From Bog-756 sp035949055 (GTDB taxonomy: Bacteria; Actinomycetota; Acidimicrobiia; Acidimicrobiales; RAAP-2), in the NCBI GenBank assembly GCA_035949055.1, contig DASZIO010000057.1, forward strand, positions 62,001 to 126,000: a stretch of 64,000 nucleotides of DNA, read 5' to 3'. The notes beneath the pieces are model-generated. The model was not told the DNA's origin, made no database searches, and saw only the letters and a list, made by a program, of their open reading frames with translations. Every line of letters begins with the position of its first letter. The stretch's first letter is position 1. The translations under genes were made by a program, and so were the position numbers. Shown here piece after piece: positions 1 to 7,667 of the stretch.

Positions 1-9
1 CTGAGCCGC

Positions 10-1275
10 TCAGCTCGAGGCGCGTGCCGGGTCCCGCCGGTAGACCTCACCGCCCTTCATCACGAAGGAAACCCGCTCCAGCACCCCGATTTCATCCAGC
101 GGGTCGCCGGGTACGCCGATGATGTCGGCCAGCTGGTCCGGTTCGAGGCGGCCGCGGTCGGTCACGTCGATCAACTCGGCGGCGACGGTCGTCGCGGCCC
201 GGATGGCCTGGAGTGGTGTCATACCGCGGTCGACCAAGGCCAGGATCTCTTTCGCATTCTGACCGTGGGGAATGGCCGGAGCATCTGTGCCGCAGGCGAT
301 GCGAGCGCCCCGCTTGACGGCCTTCCGGATGGTCTCCTTGGCCTTGGGAAAGACCTCCGCCGCTTTGGCCTGGAGCTCCGGCGCGGCGTGAGAGACGTCC
401 ATGCCGTCCGCCAGGTAGGTGGTGGGCACCAGGAAGGTCTGGCGTTCGATCATCAGATCGAGCGTTTCGTCGCTCATGAGCGACCCGTGCTCGATGCAGT
501 CGATGCCCGCTTCGATGGCCGCGCGGATCCCGGCGTCGCCGTGCGCGTGGGCGGCCACCTTGAGGCCGGCGCGATGCGCCTCGTCGACGATCGCCCGGAG
601 CTCGTCGTTCGAGTACTGCTGGGCTCCCGCCGGACCGGTGTGCGACATGACCCCACCCGAGGCACAAACCTTGATGAGCAGGGCGCCGTGCTTGATCTGG
701 TACCGGACGGCCTTGCGAACCTCGTCGACGCCGTCGGCGATGCCTTCCTCCACGGTGAGCGGCATGATGTGGGGGGCCAAAGCCTGGAACATGGTGGGAT
801 CGAGATGGCCGCCCGTCGGCGTGATGGCGTGGCCGGCCGGGACGACTCGCGGCCCTTCGATCCACCCGAGGTCGATCGCCTTCTTGAGGGCGACGTCGAG
901 GAGAATTCCGCCGGTCTGGACGAACAGCCCCAGATTCCGCACGGTCGTGAAACCCGCTCGAAGAGTGCGCCGGGCGTTGGCCACCGAGCGCAGCGTCCGC
1001 ACCGCGGGATCGTCCTGAACCGCGTTGAGCGGACTGCGGTGGTTCGGCCCGCCGAGCAGCAGGTTGACCTCCATGTCCATGAGGCCGGGGAGGAGGGTCA
1101 CGTCACCGAGGTCATAGACCTCGGTCTCGGTGGGGACGGAGGTCGGAGCCACCGCGGCGACACGGCCCTCGACCACCAAGAGGTCGCCGGGCGCCTCGAT
1201 GGTGCCCCCCTCGACGTCGAGCATGCGGGCGCTCCGCAGCTGGATCGGTGGCGGTGGCGTGCGAGACGGGCCCAT
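10..1275 (-). CDS. Amidohydrolase family protein (prolidase-like)
   Basis: 421-residue metal-dependent hydrolase of the amidohydrolase superfamily, probably cytosolic and acting on an amide or peptide-like bond; the substrate cannot be read from sequence. The N-terminal beta-sandwich leads into the barrel at PGLMDMEVN (about residues 63-71). Later hallmarks are LIKVCASGGVMSH (probable carbamylated-lysine strand), AAHAHGD, CIEHGS and GTDAP. The usual HxH after PGxxD is replaced by E69 and N71. I chose the ATG at 1275 because GGAAGGGAG lies just upstream; a reading frame from 1392 would add 39 unconserved residues. It diverges from the oxidoreductase unit at 1605. The family assignment is firm, the substrate is unknown. 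Confidence 0.9.
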   Translation of the reverse strand: MGPSRTPPPPIQLRSARMLDVEGGTIEAPGDLLVVEGRVAAVAPTSVPTETEVYDLGDVTLLPGLMDMEVNLLLGGPNHRSPLNAVQDDPAVRTLRSVANARRTLRAGFTTVRNLGLFVQTGGILLDVALKKAIDLGWIEGPRVVPAGHAITPTGGHLDPTMFQALAPHIMPLTVEEGIADGVDEVRKAVRYQIKHGALLIKVCASGGVMSHTGPAGAQQYSNDELRAIVDEAHRAGLKVAAHAHGDAGIRAAIEAGIDCIEHGSLMSDETLDLMIERQTFLVPTTYLADGMDVSHAAPELQAKAAEVFPKAKETIRKAVKRGARIACGTDAPAIPHGQNAKEILALVDRGMTPLQAIRAATTVAAELIDVTDRGRLEPDQLADIIGVPGDPLDEIGVLERVSFVMKGGEVYRRDPARASS

Positions 1276-1373
1276 GGTGGACTCCCTTCCGACGGCAGCG
1301 GACGGTGCGAACTGCCTGGTAAGTGCGGTTTTCGTGGCTGATAGGGCAATTATCGCAGCTCGACGGCCGGGTG

Positions 1374-1379
1374 TATAAT
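1374..1379 (+). promoter_or_regulatory. TATAAT -10 candidate
   Basis: A perfect TATAAT sits in the divergent gap before the rightward genes. No good TTGACA is visible 16-18 bases upstream, so this is a -10 match only. It could drive the short reading frame at 1425 and, by read-through, the oxidoreductase unit. Confidence 0.35.
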
Positions 1380-1424
1380 GCCACTCTTGCATTGGAGAGG
1401 AACATTCTCGGACCAGGGGGACCG

Positions 1425-1547
1425 GTGACCGATGTGGACGAGCTCATCCTGATCAGCGTGGACGGCATGCGCCTCCGGACCCCCGACGAGAAGGTCGAGG
1501 GCTTCCGGGCCCGGGCGTGCCGGGCCCTGGCCGCCCAACGGGCCTGA
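1425..1547 (+). pseudogene. Short reading frame, possible amidohydrolase-2 N-terminal fragment
   Basis: A 40-residue GTG-initiated frame with a purine-rich stretch (AGGGGG) just upstream. Its start, VTDVDELILISVD, resembles the first strand of amidohydrolase family 2 proteins (typically ILISVDDH), but the next residues diverge and the frame stops at 1547. It may be the broken head of such a gene or a short unrelated peptide. The call rests on one strand of similarity and is weak. Confidence 0.25.
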
Positions 1548-1604
1548 CATGCCGCGATCCTGGCTGGCTGGGGACCGGTGCAAGACAGGACGCGAGGTCG
1601 GCCG

Positions 1605-2972
1605 ATGAGTCCAACCGAGCCGCGACAGATGTCGCTGGTCGCCTTCATGCAGGCCGCGAACACGTCCGTCTATGCCGGCTCCTGGCGGCATCCCGCCACC
1701 GAGCACGGCTTTCTCAGCCAGGGGTACTACCAGAAACTGGCCCGCACCCTCGAGGAGGGATGTTTCGACCTGATGTTCTTCGACGACCGCCTCGCCATGC
1801 CCGGGATCTACGGCGGCTCGGTGGCGGACGCCGTCCGCCTCGGGGCCCGTCCGGTGAAGCTCGACCTCTCCATCGTGCTGGGGGTGTGCGCGGCGGCGAC
1901 GAGGTCCATCGGGCTCGGTGCCACCTATTCGACGACTTATTTCGCGCCGTTCCACGTCGCCCGGACGTTTGCCACCCTCGACCACCTCTCCGGTGGTCGG
2001 GCGGCCTGGAACGTGGTGACCTCCGTGAACGACGCCGAAGCTCAGAATTTCGGCGTGGAGTACCACTTGGATCACGACGCCCGATACGACCGGGCGGACG
2101 AGTTCCTCGAAGCGACCACCGGTCTGTGGGACAGCTGGGACGACGATGCCCTCGTCCTCGACCGGACCACCCCCGTGTTCGCCGACCCCGAGAAGGTCCA
2201 CGAGCTCAACTACAAGGGGGACTGGTTCCAGGTCCGGGGGCCACTCACCGTCCCCCGGTCACCGCAGGGCCGACCGGTCCTGCTGCAGGCGGGCTCCTCA
2301 GGTCGCGGTCGCGAGTTCGCGGCACGCTGGGCCGAGCTCATCTTCACCGGAGATCCGAACATCGACGGCGCCCGCAAGCACTATGCGGATCAGAAGGAGC
2401 GGATCGGAGCGTCCGGGCGGGAGCCCGCCACGGTCAAGATGCTCCCCATGGCGTACACGGTGGTAGGCGAATCCCGTGCCCAAGCCGAGGAGCGTGAGCA
2501 GGTGTTCCTCAATGATCTGGTCGACCCCACGGCGTCTCTTGCGCTCCTGTCGGAGCTCATGAACTACGACTTCTCGTCCATCCCGCTGGATGCTCCCATC
2601 ACCGATGAGCTCATCGCCTCCGTGTCGGGGATCCGAGGGCTCGTCCAGAACCTGCGCGAGCACATCGGGGGAACGGTCACGCTTGCGGACCTGGCCGGTC
2701 ATAGAGCCACACTCCTCCAAGGGCCTCGATTCGTCGGGACGGGAGAGGAAGTGGCCGACCAGATGGAGGAGTGGTTCCATTCCGGCGCCTGCGACGGATT
2801 CGTCATCGCGGCCACCCATGTGCCCGGGGCCTACGAGGATGTGGTCCGACTCGTGGTCCCCGAACTGCAGCGGCGGGAGGTATTTCGAGAGCGCTACACC
2901 GGGCCCACCTTGCGCGACCACCTGGGCCTTCCCCGTCCGGAATCGGCCGCTACCGCACCCCGCCATGCCTGA
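1605..2972 (+). CDS. Flavin-dependent LLM-class monooxygenase (NtaA/SnaA/DszA type)
   Basis: 455-residue luciferase-like monooxygenase of the nitrilotriacetate/dibenzothiophene sulfone branch, which uses reduced FMN supplied by a separate reductase. Recognisable blocks are FMQAANTSVYAGSWRHP near the N terminus, the LARTLEEGCFDLMFFDDR strand-helix, YFAPFHVARTFATLDHLS, GRAAWNVVTS and PVLLQAGSSGRGREFAARWAE. The length fits the family. The ATG at 1605 follows GAGGT; an upstream in-frame ATG at 1578 lacks one. Its end overlaps the next start by 8 bases, so it is translationally coupled to the CoA transferase. It probably opens the degradation of an organic acid or S/N compound that the next two genes continue; the substrate is inferred only loosely. 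Confidence 0.88.
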   Translation: MSPTEPRQMSLVAFMQAANTSVYAGSWRHPATEHGFLSQGYYQKLARTLEEGCFDLMFFDDRLAMPGIYGGSVADAVRLGARPVKLDLSIVLGVCAAATRSIGLGATYSTTYFAPFHVARTFATLDHLSGGRAAWNVVTSVNDAEAQNFGVEYHLDHDARYDRADEFLEATTGLWDSWDDDALVLDRTTPVFADPEKVHELNYKGDWFQVRGPLTVPRSPQGRPVLLQAGSSGRGREFAARWAELIFTGDPNIDGARKHYADQKERIGASGREPATVKMLPMAYTVVGESRAQAEEREQVFLNDLVDPTASLALLSELMNYDFSSIPLDAPITDELIASVSGIRGLVQNLREHIGGTVTLADLAGHRATLLQGPRFVGTGEEVADQMEEWFHSGACDGFVIAATHVPGAYEDVVRLVVPELQRREVFRERYTGPTLRDHLGLPRPESAATAPRHA

Positions 2973-4170
2973 ACAGCGGCGGGGCCCCCTCGACGGACTG
3001 CGGGTCATCGACACCGCCACCCTGGCGGCGGGTCCGATGGCGGCCACCATCCTCGGTGAGTACGGCGCCGAGGTGATCAAGGTGGAGCAGCCCGGGGCCG
3101 GCGATCCGCTGAGGACATGGGGCGAGCGCCGCGACGGGATCGGTGTCTTCTGGAAGAGCATGAGCCGCAACAAACGCTGTGTGACCTTGGATCTGAGAAA
3201 GCCCGAGGGGCAGGAGCTGATCCAGCGCCTCCTCGACGTGAGCGACGTGCTCATCGTCAATGCCCGGCCGAGCGCGCTGGCCCGCTGGGGCCTCGACTAC
3301 GAATCGGTCCACCAGGCCCACCAGAAGATCGTCATGCTCCATGTCAGTGGGTACGGGAGGGGGGGACCGGCGAGTGATCGGCCCGGTTTCGGCACCCTGG
3401 CCGAGGCCATGAGCGGTTTCGCCCACCTGACCGGCCAGCCGGACGGGCCTCCGACCCTGCCGCCGTTCATGCTGGCGGATGGGGTGGCCGGCCTGGCCGC
3501 GGCGTCCGCCGTCATGATGGCGCTGTACCACCGCGACCTGCATGGTGGCGACGGCCAGCTCGTGGACGTGAACCTCATCGAGCCCCTGGCCCGGATCTGC
3601 GAAACGGCCACGCTGGCCTTCGATCAGCTCGGGATCGTCCCGGGGCGGGTGGGGAACCGGTTGGACGCCAGCGCGCCGCGCAACACCTACCGGACCGCGG
3701 ATGGCAAATGGCTAGCCATTTCCAGCGCCTCGCCCAACATCGCCGTCCGCCTCTACCGGGCCATCGACCGCCCCGACCTGGCCGAGAATCCGGAGTACGT
3801 CGACCCCGTCCAGCGGCAGGCCCGAGCGTTCGAGGTCGACGAGCTGGTCGAGAAGTGGGTCTGCGGGCGCACGTTGGCCGAGGCCATGGCGGTGTTCCTC
3901 CGGGCCGAGGTGGCGGCCGCGCCGGTGTACGACGCTCGCCAGTTGCTCGAGGACGACCACCTGCGCGCCCGGGGAACCTTCGTGCGGGTACCGGATCCCG
4001 ATTTCGGGTCGGTGACGGTACAGGCGCCCGTGGCCGTTCTGACGGAGACGCCGGGACGAGTCGACCACCTCGGCCCCGCCCTCGGGGCGCACAATGAGCT
4101 GGTCTTTGGTGGACTGCTCGGAATCGACACCGACCGCCTGGCCCGGCTCGAGGCCGCGGGCGTGATCTGA
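2965..4170 (+). CDS. Class III (CaiB/BaiF) acyl-CoA transferase
   Basis: 401-residue family III CoA transferase, which moves CoA between carboxylic acids through a covalent aspartyl-CoA thioester. The start PLDGLRVIDTATLAAGPMA, the following LGEYGAEVIKVEQP and RNKRCVTLDLRKPEGQELI are family hallmarks. The VSGYGRGGPASDRPGFGTLAEAMSG region follows, and the conserved Asp is expected in the DGQLVDVNLIEPL block region. The ATG lies inside the end of the monooxygenase gene (8-base overlap). It is likely to activate or exchange CoA on the product of the upstream oxidation before the lyase at 4193 acts. Family is clear, substrate is not. Confidence 0.92.
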   Translation: MPEQRRGPLDGLRVIDTATLAAGPMAATILGEYGAEVIKVEQPGAGDPLRTWGERRDGIGVFWKSMSRNKRCVTLDLRKPEGQELIQRLLDVSDVLIVNARPSALARWGLDYESVHQAHQKIVMLHVSGYGRGGPASDRPGFGTLAEAMSGFAHLTGQPDGPPTLPPFMLADGVAGLAAASAVMMALYHRDLHGGDGQLVDVNLIEPLARICETATLAFDQLGIVPGRVGNRLDASAPRNTYRTADGKWLAISSASPNIAVRLYRAIDRPDLAENPEYVDPVQRQARAFEVDELVEKWVCGRTLAEAMAVFLRAEVAAAPVYDARQLLEDDHLRARGTFVRVPDPDFGSVTVQAPVAVLTETPGRVDHLGPALGAHNELVFGGLLGIDTDRLARLEAAGVI

Positions 4171-4192
4171 GAGCGATCGACCGGAGGCACTG

Positions 4193-5107
4193 ATGCGTGA
4201 ACCCCGATCCCGGCGCTCCGAGCTGGCGACGCCGGCGAGCAACGGGCACATGTGCGAAAAAGCGGCCCGGGCCGGCGCCGACCTCGTCTTCTTGGACCTT
4301 GAGGATGCCTGCGCGCCCTCAGCCAAGGAGTCGGCGCGGGCGATCGCGGTGGATGCGCTCACCGGACTCGACTGGGGCCGGACCCTGCGGGCGGTTCGCG
4401 TCAACGGCATCGAAACACCGTGGTGCCACGGCGACATCATCGAGATCGTCTGTGGTGCGCGGGAGGCGCTCGACGTCCTCATCGTCCCCAAGGCGCGGTC
4501 GGCGCGGGATGTGTGGTGGGTCGACGTCCTCCTCACCCAGTTGGAGAAGAAGCTCGGGTTGCAGAAGTCGATTGCGCTCGAGGTGTTGATTGAGGAGGCC
4601 GAGGGACTCGGGAACGCGTTCGAGATCGCTCGGGCCAGCGACCGGCTGGAGGCCATCATTCTCGGGGCCGGTGACCTCTCTGCGTCACTGGGCGCACGAG
4701 TGGACGGGAACTTCGACCCGGTGAGCCCGTATCCCGGCGACTTCTGGCACTTTGCCCGCGTGCAGGTACTGGCCGCCGCCCGGGTGGCCGGCATCGATGC
4801 CATCGACACGCCGTACCCCGCCTATCGGGACCTCGAGGGCTACCGATCCTCGGCCGTCCAGGCCAGCCTGCTCGGGTTCGACGGGAAGTGGGCCATCCAC
4901 CCCGACCAGATCGCCATCGCCAACGAGGTGTTCTCTCCCACACCCGCGGAGATCGACGCGGCACGGGCGGCCGTCGAGGAGTACCGCCGGGCAGAATCCG
5001 GAGGAGTCGGGGCCATCAGCCACGACGGTCGGCTGGTGGACGCCGCCCACATGCGACTGGCGGCCAACGTGCTGCACAAGGCCTCACTCGACGGCGAACC
5101 CCCGTGA
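4193..5107 (+). CDS. HpcH/HpaI aldolase / citrate lyase beta-like protein
   Basis: 304-residue CitE-like protein of the phosphoenolpyruvate/pyruvate-domain barrel fold, which cleaves or forms C-C bonds in (acyl-CoA) hydroxy acids with a divalent metal. Seen motifs are RSELATPASNGHMCEKAARAGADLVFLDLEDA near the N terminus, VRVNGIETPW, the metal/substrate Glu in LEVLIEEAEGL, ILGAGDLSASLG and the C-terminal LGFDGKWAIHPDQI. The start has CGGAGG six bases upstream. It closes the three-gene unit from 1605 with 22 bases between genes. Such proteins next to a CoA transferase often act as malyl/citramalyl/beta-hydroxyacyl-CoA lyases; which one is unresolved. Confidence 0.9.
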   Translation: MREPRSRRSELATPASNGHMCEKAARAGADLVFLDLEDACAPSAKESARAIAVDALTGLDWGRTLRAVRVNGIETPWCHGDIIEIVCGAREALDVLIVPKARSARDVWWVDVLLTQLEKKLGLQKSIALEVLIEEAEGLGNAFEIARASDRLEAIILGAGDLSASLGARVDGNFDPVSPYPGDFWHFARVQVLAAARVAGIDAIDTPYPAYRDLEGYRSSAVQASLLGFDGKWAIHPDQIAIANEVFSPTPAEIDAARAAVEEYRRAESGGVGAISHDGRLVDAAHMRLAANVLHKASLDGEPP

Positions 5108-5111
5108 CCGG

Positions 5112-5393
5112 TCGTCATCGGGTTCCGGTCAATCCGGTACTGCACGCCTGACCTGGTCCGGCCCTGGGAGCTCCGGCCGACGGGTGGGCATGTGTCGGTC
5201 CACGGCGACGCACCCTTGGAAGTCGACATCCGGTTTTTGGTCCCGCTGGAGCAGATGGCCGCCGTGACACCCGGATACACCGCCAAGCGGGCTGTCGCCG
5301 CGATCCCCTTCGTCTGCGCGGCTCGTCTGTGCCGCGCCCCCTGATATCACCACCACCCTCGACCCGCCCTAGATCGTCGCCGGCCTCGGCTGA
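5112..5393 (+). pseudogene. C-terminal remnant of a dihydrodipicolinate reductase-like NAD(P)H enzyme
   Basis: In one frame the text WELRPTGGHVSVHGDAPL, then VDIRFLVPLEQMA and TPGYTAKRAVAAIPFVCAA matches the tail of the actinobacterial dihydrodipicolinate reductase/amine dehydrogenase-like family. After VCAA the frame slips: the expected ending continues one frame over as AAPPDITTTLDPP, a TAG replaces the usual Gln codon, and IVAGLG ends at the TGA at 5391. No N-terminal Rossmann half precedes it. So this is a decayed tail with one frameshift and one nonsense change, and it explains most of the gap between 5108 and 5700. Confidence 0.6.
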
Positions 5394-5457
5394 CCCTCCT
5401 CCGCCGGGGCGCCCGCGCCCCGCCCACCGGTGGGCCGGCGAGCCGTTGGCCAAAAAG

Positions 5458-5483
5458 TTGACGTCGACATCGATGTCTATACT
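5458..5483 (+). promoter_or_regulatory. Promoter-like site with a 12-base perfect palindrome
   Basis: TTGACG (5458-5463) and TATACT (5478-5483) flank the perfect palindrome GACATCGATGTC (5466-5477). The 14-base spacing is short for a standard promoter, so the pair may need an activator, or only the palindrome matters. It is the best operator candidate upstream of the TetR-family gene at 5701, some 220 bases away. The rest of 5394-5700 shows no gene. Confidence 0.4.
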
Positions 5484-5700
5484 GCTAGCGGGCAAGTTTC
5501 CGCCGACATGAGCGAGGTGCACCAGTGAGGCCACTGCCCGAACGCGTTCCGGCAACCAGATGGTTGTCGTGGCCCGGTCCCCGTGAGGACCGAGACATCG
5601 CTGGCGGTGGCGACCGTACACGCGTGCGTCCCGGCGTCCCCATCCTGCCGCGGGTGTCGACGACGTGGCTGCCGGGCGACGGCGGTGGGGAGGGTGGGCG

Positions 5701-6417
5701 ATGCCGCAGGTGAGAAACGATCCGGCCGCGGGGCCCGCTGAGGTCGAGAAGCCGGTCGGTCCCCGTTCACGGAAGGGCGTCCGAACACGCTCGCGACTCC
5801 TCGAGGCGGCCAAGGAGATCTTCGAGGAGAACGGGTTCCTCGAGGCCCGCATTTCTGACATCGCGGAGCGGGCTGGCCTCTCCCACGGATCCTTCTACCA
5901 CTACTTCGAGTCGAAGGAGGAGATCTTCCGCGAAGTGGCCAAAACCCAGGAGGACACGCTCAGCTCGCACTGCATTGTGGACAGTGGGCTCCTCGACACG
6001 TCGACGAATACGACCATGCGGGAGCGTTTGGGAGAGTCCAACCGTCGTTTCCTGGCCGACTACCGACAAGAAGCAGGGATCATGGGTGTCATCGAGCAGG
6101 TGTCCCGCTACGACGATCAGGTGAGAGCGGCCCGACTCGCTCAGAGCAAGCTCTATTCAGAGCGGACCGAGGACGCGATCCGACACTTGCAGCGACAGGG
6201 CTTGGCCGACCCGGGTCTGGACCCGGTCATTGCCGCTTCTGCGCTCTCGGCGATGGTGAGTCGCTTCGCCGAGATGTGGTTCGTCCAGGACCAGCTTGAC
6301 TGCGGCTTTGACGAGGGGGTCGAACAACTGACCAGCCTCTGCATGAATGCCCTCCAACTGAAGGACAGGTCGGCGTCGGCACCCCGCGGCCGCTCGACAC
6401 ACCCCGGCAGGCATTGA
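5701..6417 (+). CDS. TetR/AcrR family transcriptional regulator
   Basis: 238-residue DNA-binding repressor. The helix-turn-helix is clear at about residues 22-70: RSRLLEAAKEIFEENGFLEA, then ISDIAERAGLSHGSFYHYF and SKEEIFREV. The C-terminal two thirds form the helical ligand domain, with no assignable ligand. The ATG at 5701 is preceded by GGGAGGGTGGG; an in-frame start 12 codons upstream adds a Gly/Arg-rich stretch unlike the family. Its stop codon overlaps the -35 of the next promoter. Possible targets are the palindrome at 5466 or the lyase unit to its left. Confidence 0.9.
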   Translation: MPQVRNDPAAGPAEVEKPVGPRSRKGVRTRSRLLEAAKEIFEENGFLEARISDIAERAGLSHGSFYHYFESKEEIFREVAKTQEDTLSSHCIVDSGLLDTSTNTTMRERLGESNRRFLADYRQEAGIMGVIEQVSRYDDQVRAARLAQSKLYSERTEDAIRHLQRQGLADPGLDPVIAASALSAMVSRFAEMWFVQDQLDCGFDEGVEQLTSLCMNALQLKDRSASAPRGRSTHPGRH

Positions 6418-6450
6418 CAATAGTTGTCCATTAGGACAACTATTAGTTGT
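6414..6450 (+). promoter_or_regulatory. Leaderless promoter with embedded ArsR-type operator
   Basis: TTGACA (6414-6419), an 18-base spacer, AACTAT (6438-6443) and then 7 bases to the ATG at 6451. A perfect inverted repeat with arms ATAGTTGTCC (6420-6429) and GGACAACTAT (6434-6443) around ATTA runs from the base after the -35 to the last base of the -10. A repressor bound there would block RNA polymerase. No ribosome binding site precedes the ATG, so the mRNA is probably leaderless. The site is best explained as the autoregulatory operator of the ArsR protein it precedes. Confidence 0.75.
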
Positions 6451-6795
6451 ATGTCAAAGGAATCGACCATTCCGGTGGAGCGCTTCTTCGGGGCGCTCGC
6501 CGACCCCACCCGCCGGTGCGTCGTCGAGCTGCTCGGGTCGGGACCGCGGCGGGCCGGCGAGTTGGCGGCCGAGGCGGGCACGAACGCGCCGACCATGAGC
6601 CGGCACCTGAGAGTCTTGCTGCAGGCCGGAATCGTCGCCGACCACCGGACCTCCGATGACGCCCGGGCCCGGGTGTTCTCCTTGCGTCCGGAGCCCGTCG
6701 CCGCTATCGAGGCCTGGCTGGACCAGGTCAAGGCCCATTGGGACGAGCAGCTCGGGTCCTATCAGCGACACGTGGAGCGGAAGGCCAACCGGTGA
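6451..6795 (+). CDS. ArsR-family winged-helix regulator (SRPBCC-linked type)
   Basis: 114-residue winged-helix repressor. FFGALADPTRRCVVELLGSG, then RRAGELAAEAGTNAPTMSRH and LRVLLQAGIVADHR give the typical ArsR helix-turn-helix, and VFSLRPEPVAAIEAWLDQV matches the branch found beside AHSA1/SRPBCC genes. I see no metal-binding Cys pair, so it is unlikely to be a metal sensor. Its GTGA stop/start overlap couples it to the SRPBCC-VOC protein. The leaderless promoter in front carries a perfect inverted repeat, which suggests self-repression. The inducer is unknown. Confidence 0.9.
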   Translation: MSKESTIPVERFFGALADPTRRCVVELLGSGPRRAGELAAEAGTNAPTMSRHLRVLLQAGIVADHRTSDDARARVFSLRPEPVAAIEAWLDQVKAHWDEQLGSYQRHVERKANR

Positions 6796-7634
6796 GCAAC
6801 TCCCGCTCGGTGCGTGCCGCGGTCGAAGTGCCCATCGATCCAGTCACCGCGTTCACTGTCTTCACCGAGGAGATCGACTGCTGGTGGGTCCAGGGCCCGA
6901 TCAACTTCTACGACTCGTCCCGGGCCTACCGTAAGCGGATCGAACCCGGAGTGGATGGCCGGGTTGTCGAGGTCTACGACGACGGCACTGGAGAAGGGCT
7001 CGAAATCGCCCGGATCACAGCATGGGAGCCCGGGGTGCGGCTGGCCTGGCGCAGCTCGATCGACGACGTCATGACCGACATCCGTTTCGACAAGAGCGGT
7101 GCCGGTACCGTCGTCAGCGTCGAGGCCACCATTCCGGCGCAAGGTGTCGATCGGGGAGGAACATCGTGGGTCAGAGTCACTCCGACCTGGTTCGGGTCGT
7201 GGGTCTCGAAGCGGGACGGCGTCCATCATGTGCCGATCCGTCTCTCCCGGCTGGCGGTCGCCATCCACTACCGCGAGCCGGCCAGAGGCGCCCGTTGGTT
7301 ACGGGATGTCTTCGGCCTCGAGCCGGCGGGGCCGATCCCTGATCACGACCGTGACGACGGACTGCTCTGGATCGAATTCCACGTCGGCAACTCGTCGCTG
7401 ATCGTGTTGAGGCGCAAGGGCGACACCCGCGCTCCGGCCCCGGCGTCTCCCACGCCTTGGGTCTTCGTCGATGATCTTGACAGTCACTTCGGCCGGACCA
7501 GGGCGGGTGGTGCCGAGATCGTCTCCGAGATCCGGCAGCACGGGGTGCGTACCTACGACGTCGACGACCTCGAGGGCCATCGGTGGACCTTCGCTCAGGC
7601 CAGCCCGACGATGCGGGGACCCGACTGCGCCTGA
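6792..7634 (+). CDS. SRPBCC (AHSA1-like) and VOC (glyoxalase) fusion protein
   Basis: 280-residue two-domain protein. Residues 1 to about 130 form an AHSA1/START-like hydrophobic-cavity domain (AAVEVPIDPVTAFTVFTEE, then GRVVEVYDDGTGEGLEIARI and WEPGVRLAW). From about residue 148 a vicinal-oxygen-chelate domain begins (LAVAIHYREPARGARWLRDV, LWIEFHVGNSSLIVL) and ends with PWVFVDDLDSHFGRTRAGGA and the DLEGHRWTFAQ strand. In related actinobacterial genes the two domains are often separate or also fused beside an ArsR gene. GTG start, 4-base overlap with arsR. It probably binds or modifies a small hydrophobic compound also sensed by the regulator; no catalytic function can be assigned. Confidence 0.85.
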   Translation: MSNSRSVRAAVEVPIDPVTAFTVFTEEIDCWWVQGPINFYDSSRAYRKRIEPGVDGRVVEVYDDGTGEGLEIARITAWEPGVRLAWRSSIDDVMTDIRFDKSGAGTVVSVEATIPAQGVDRGGTSWVRVTPTWFGSWVSKRDGVHHVPIRLSRLAVAIHYREPARGARWLRDVFGLEPAGPIPDHDRDDGLLWIEFHVGNSSLIVLRRKGDTRAPAPASPTPWVFVDDLDSHFGRTRAGGAEIVSEIRQHGVRTYDVDDLEGHRWTFAQASPTMRGPDCA

Positions 7635-7655
7635 GGTGCGGGGAGCGGAGTTTGA

Positions 7656-7661
7656 GATACT
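7656..7661 (+). promoter_or_regulatory. -10 hexamer GATACT, leaderless start
   Basis: GATACT ends exactly six bases before the ATG at 7668, so transcription would begin at the A of the start codon. No ribosome binding site is present between them. Confidence 0.5.
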
Positions 7662-7667
7662 CGGGCG

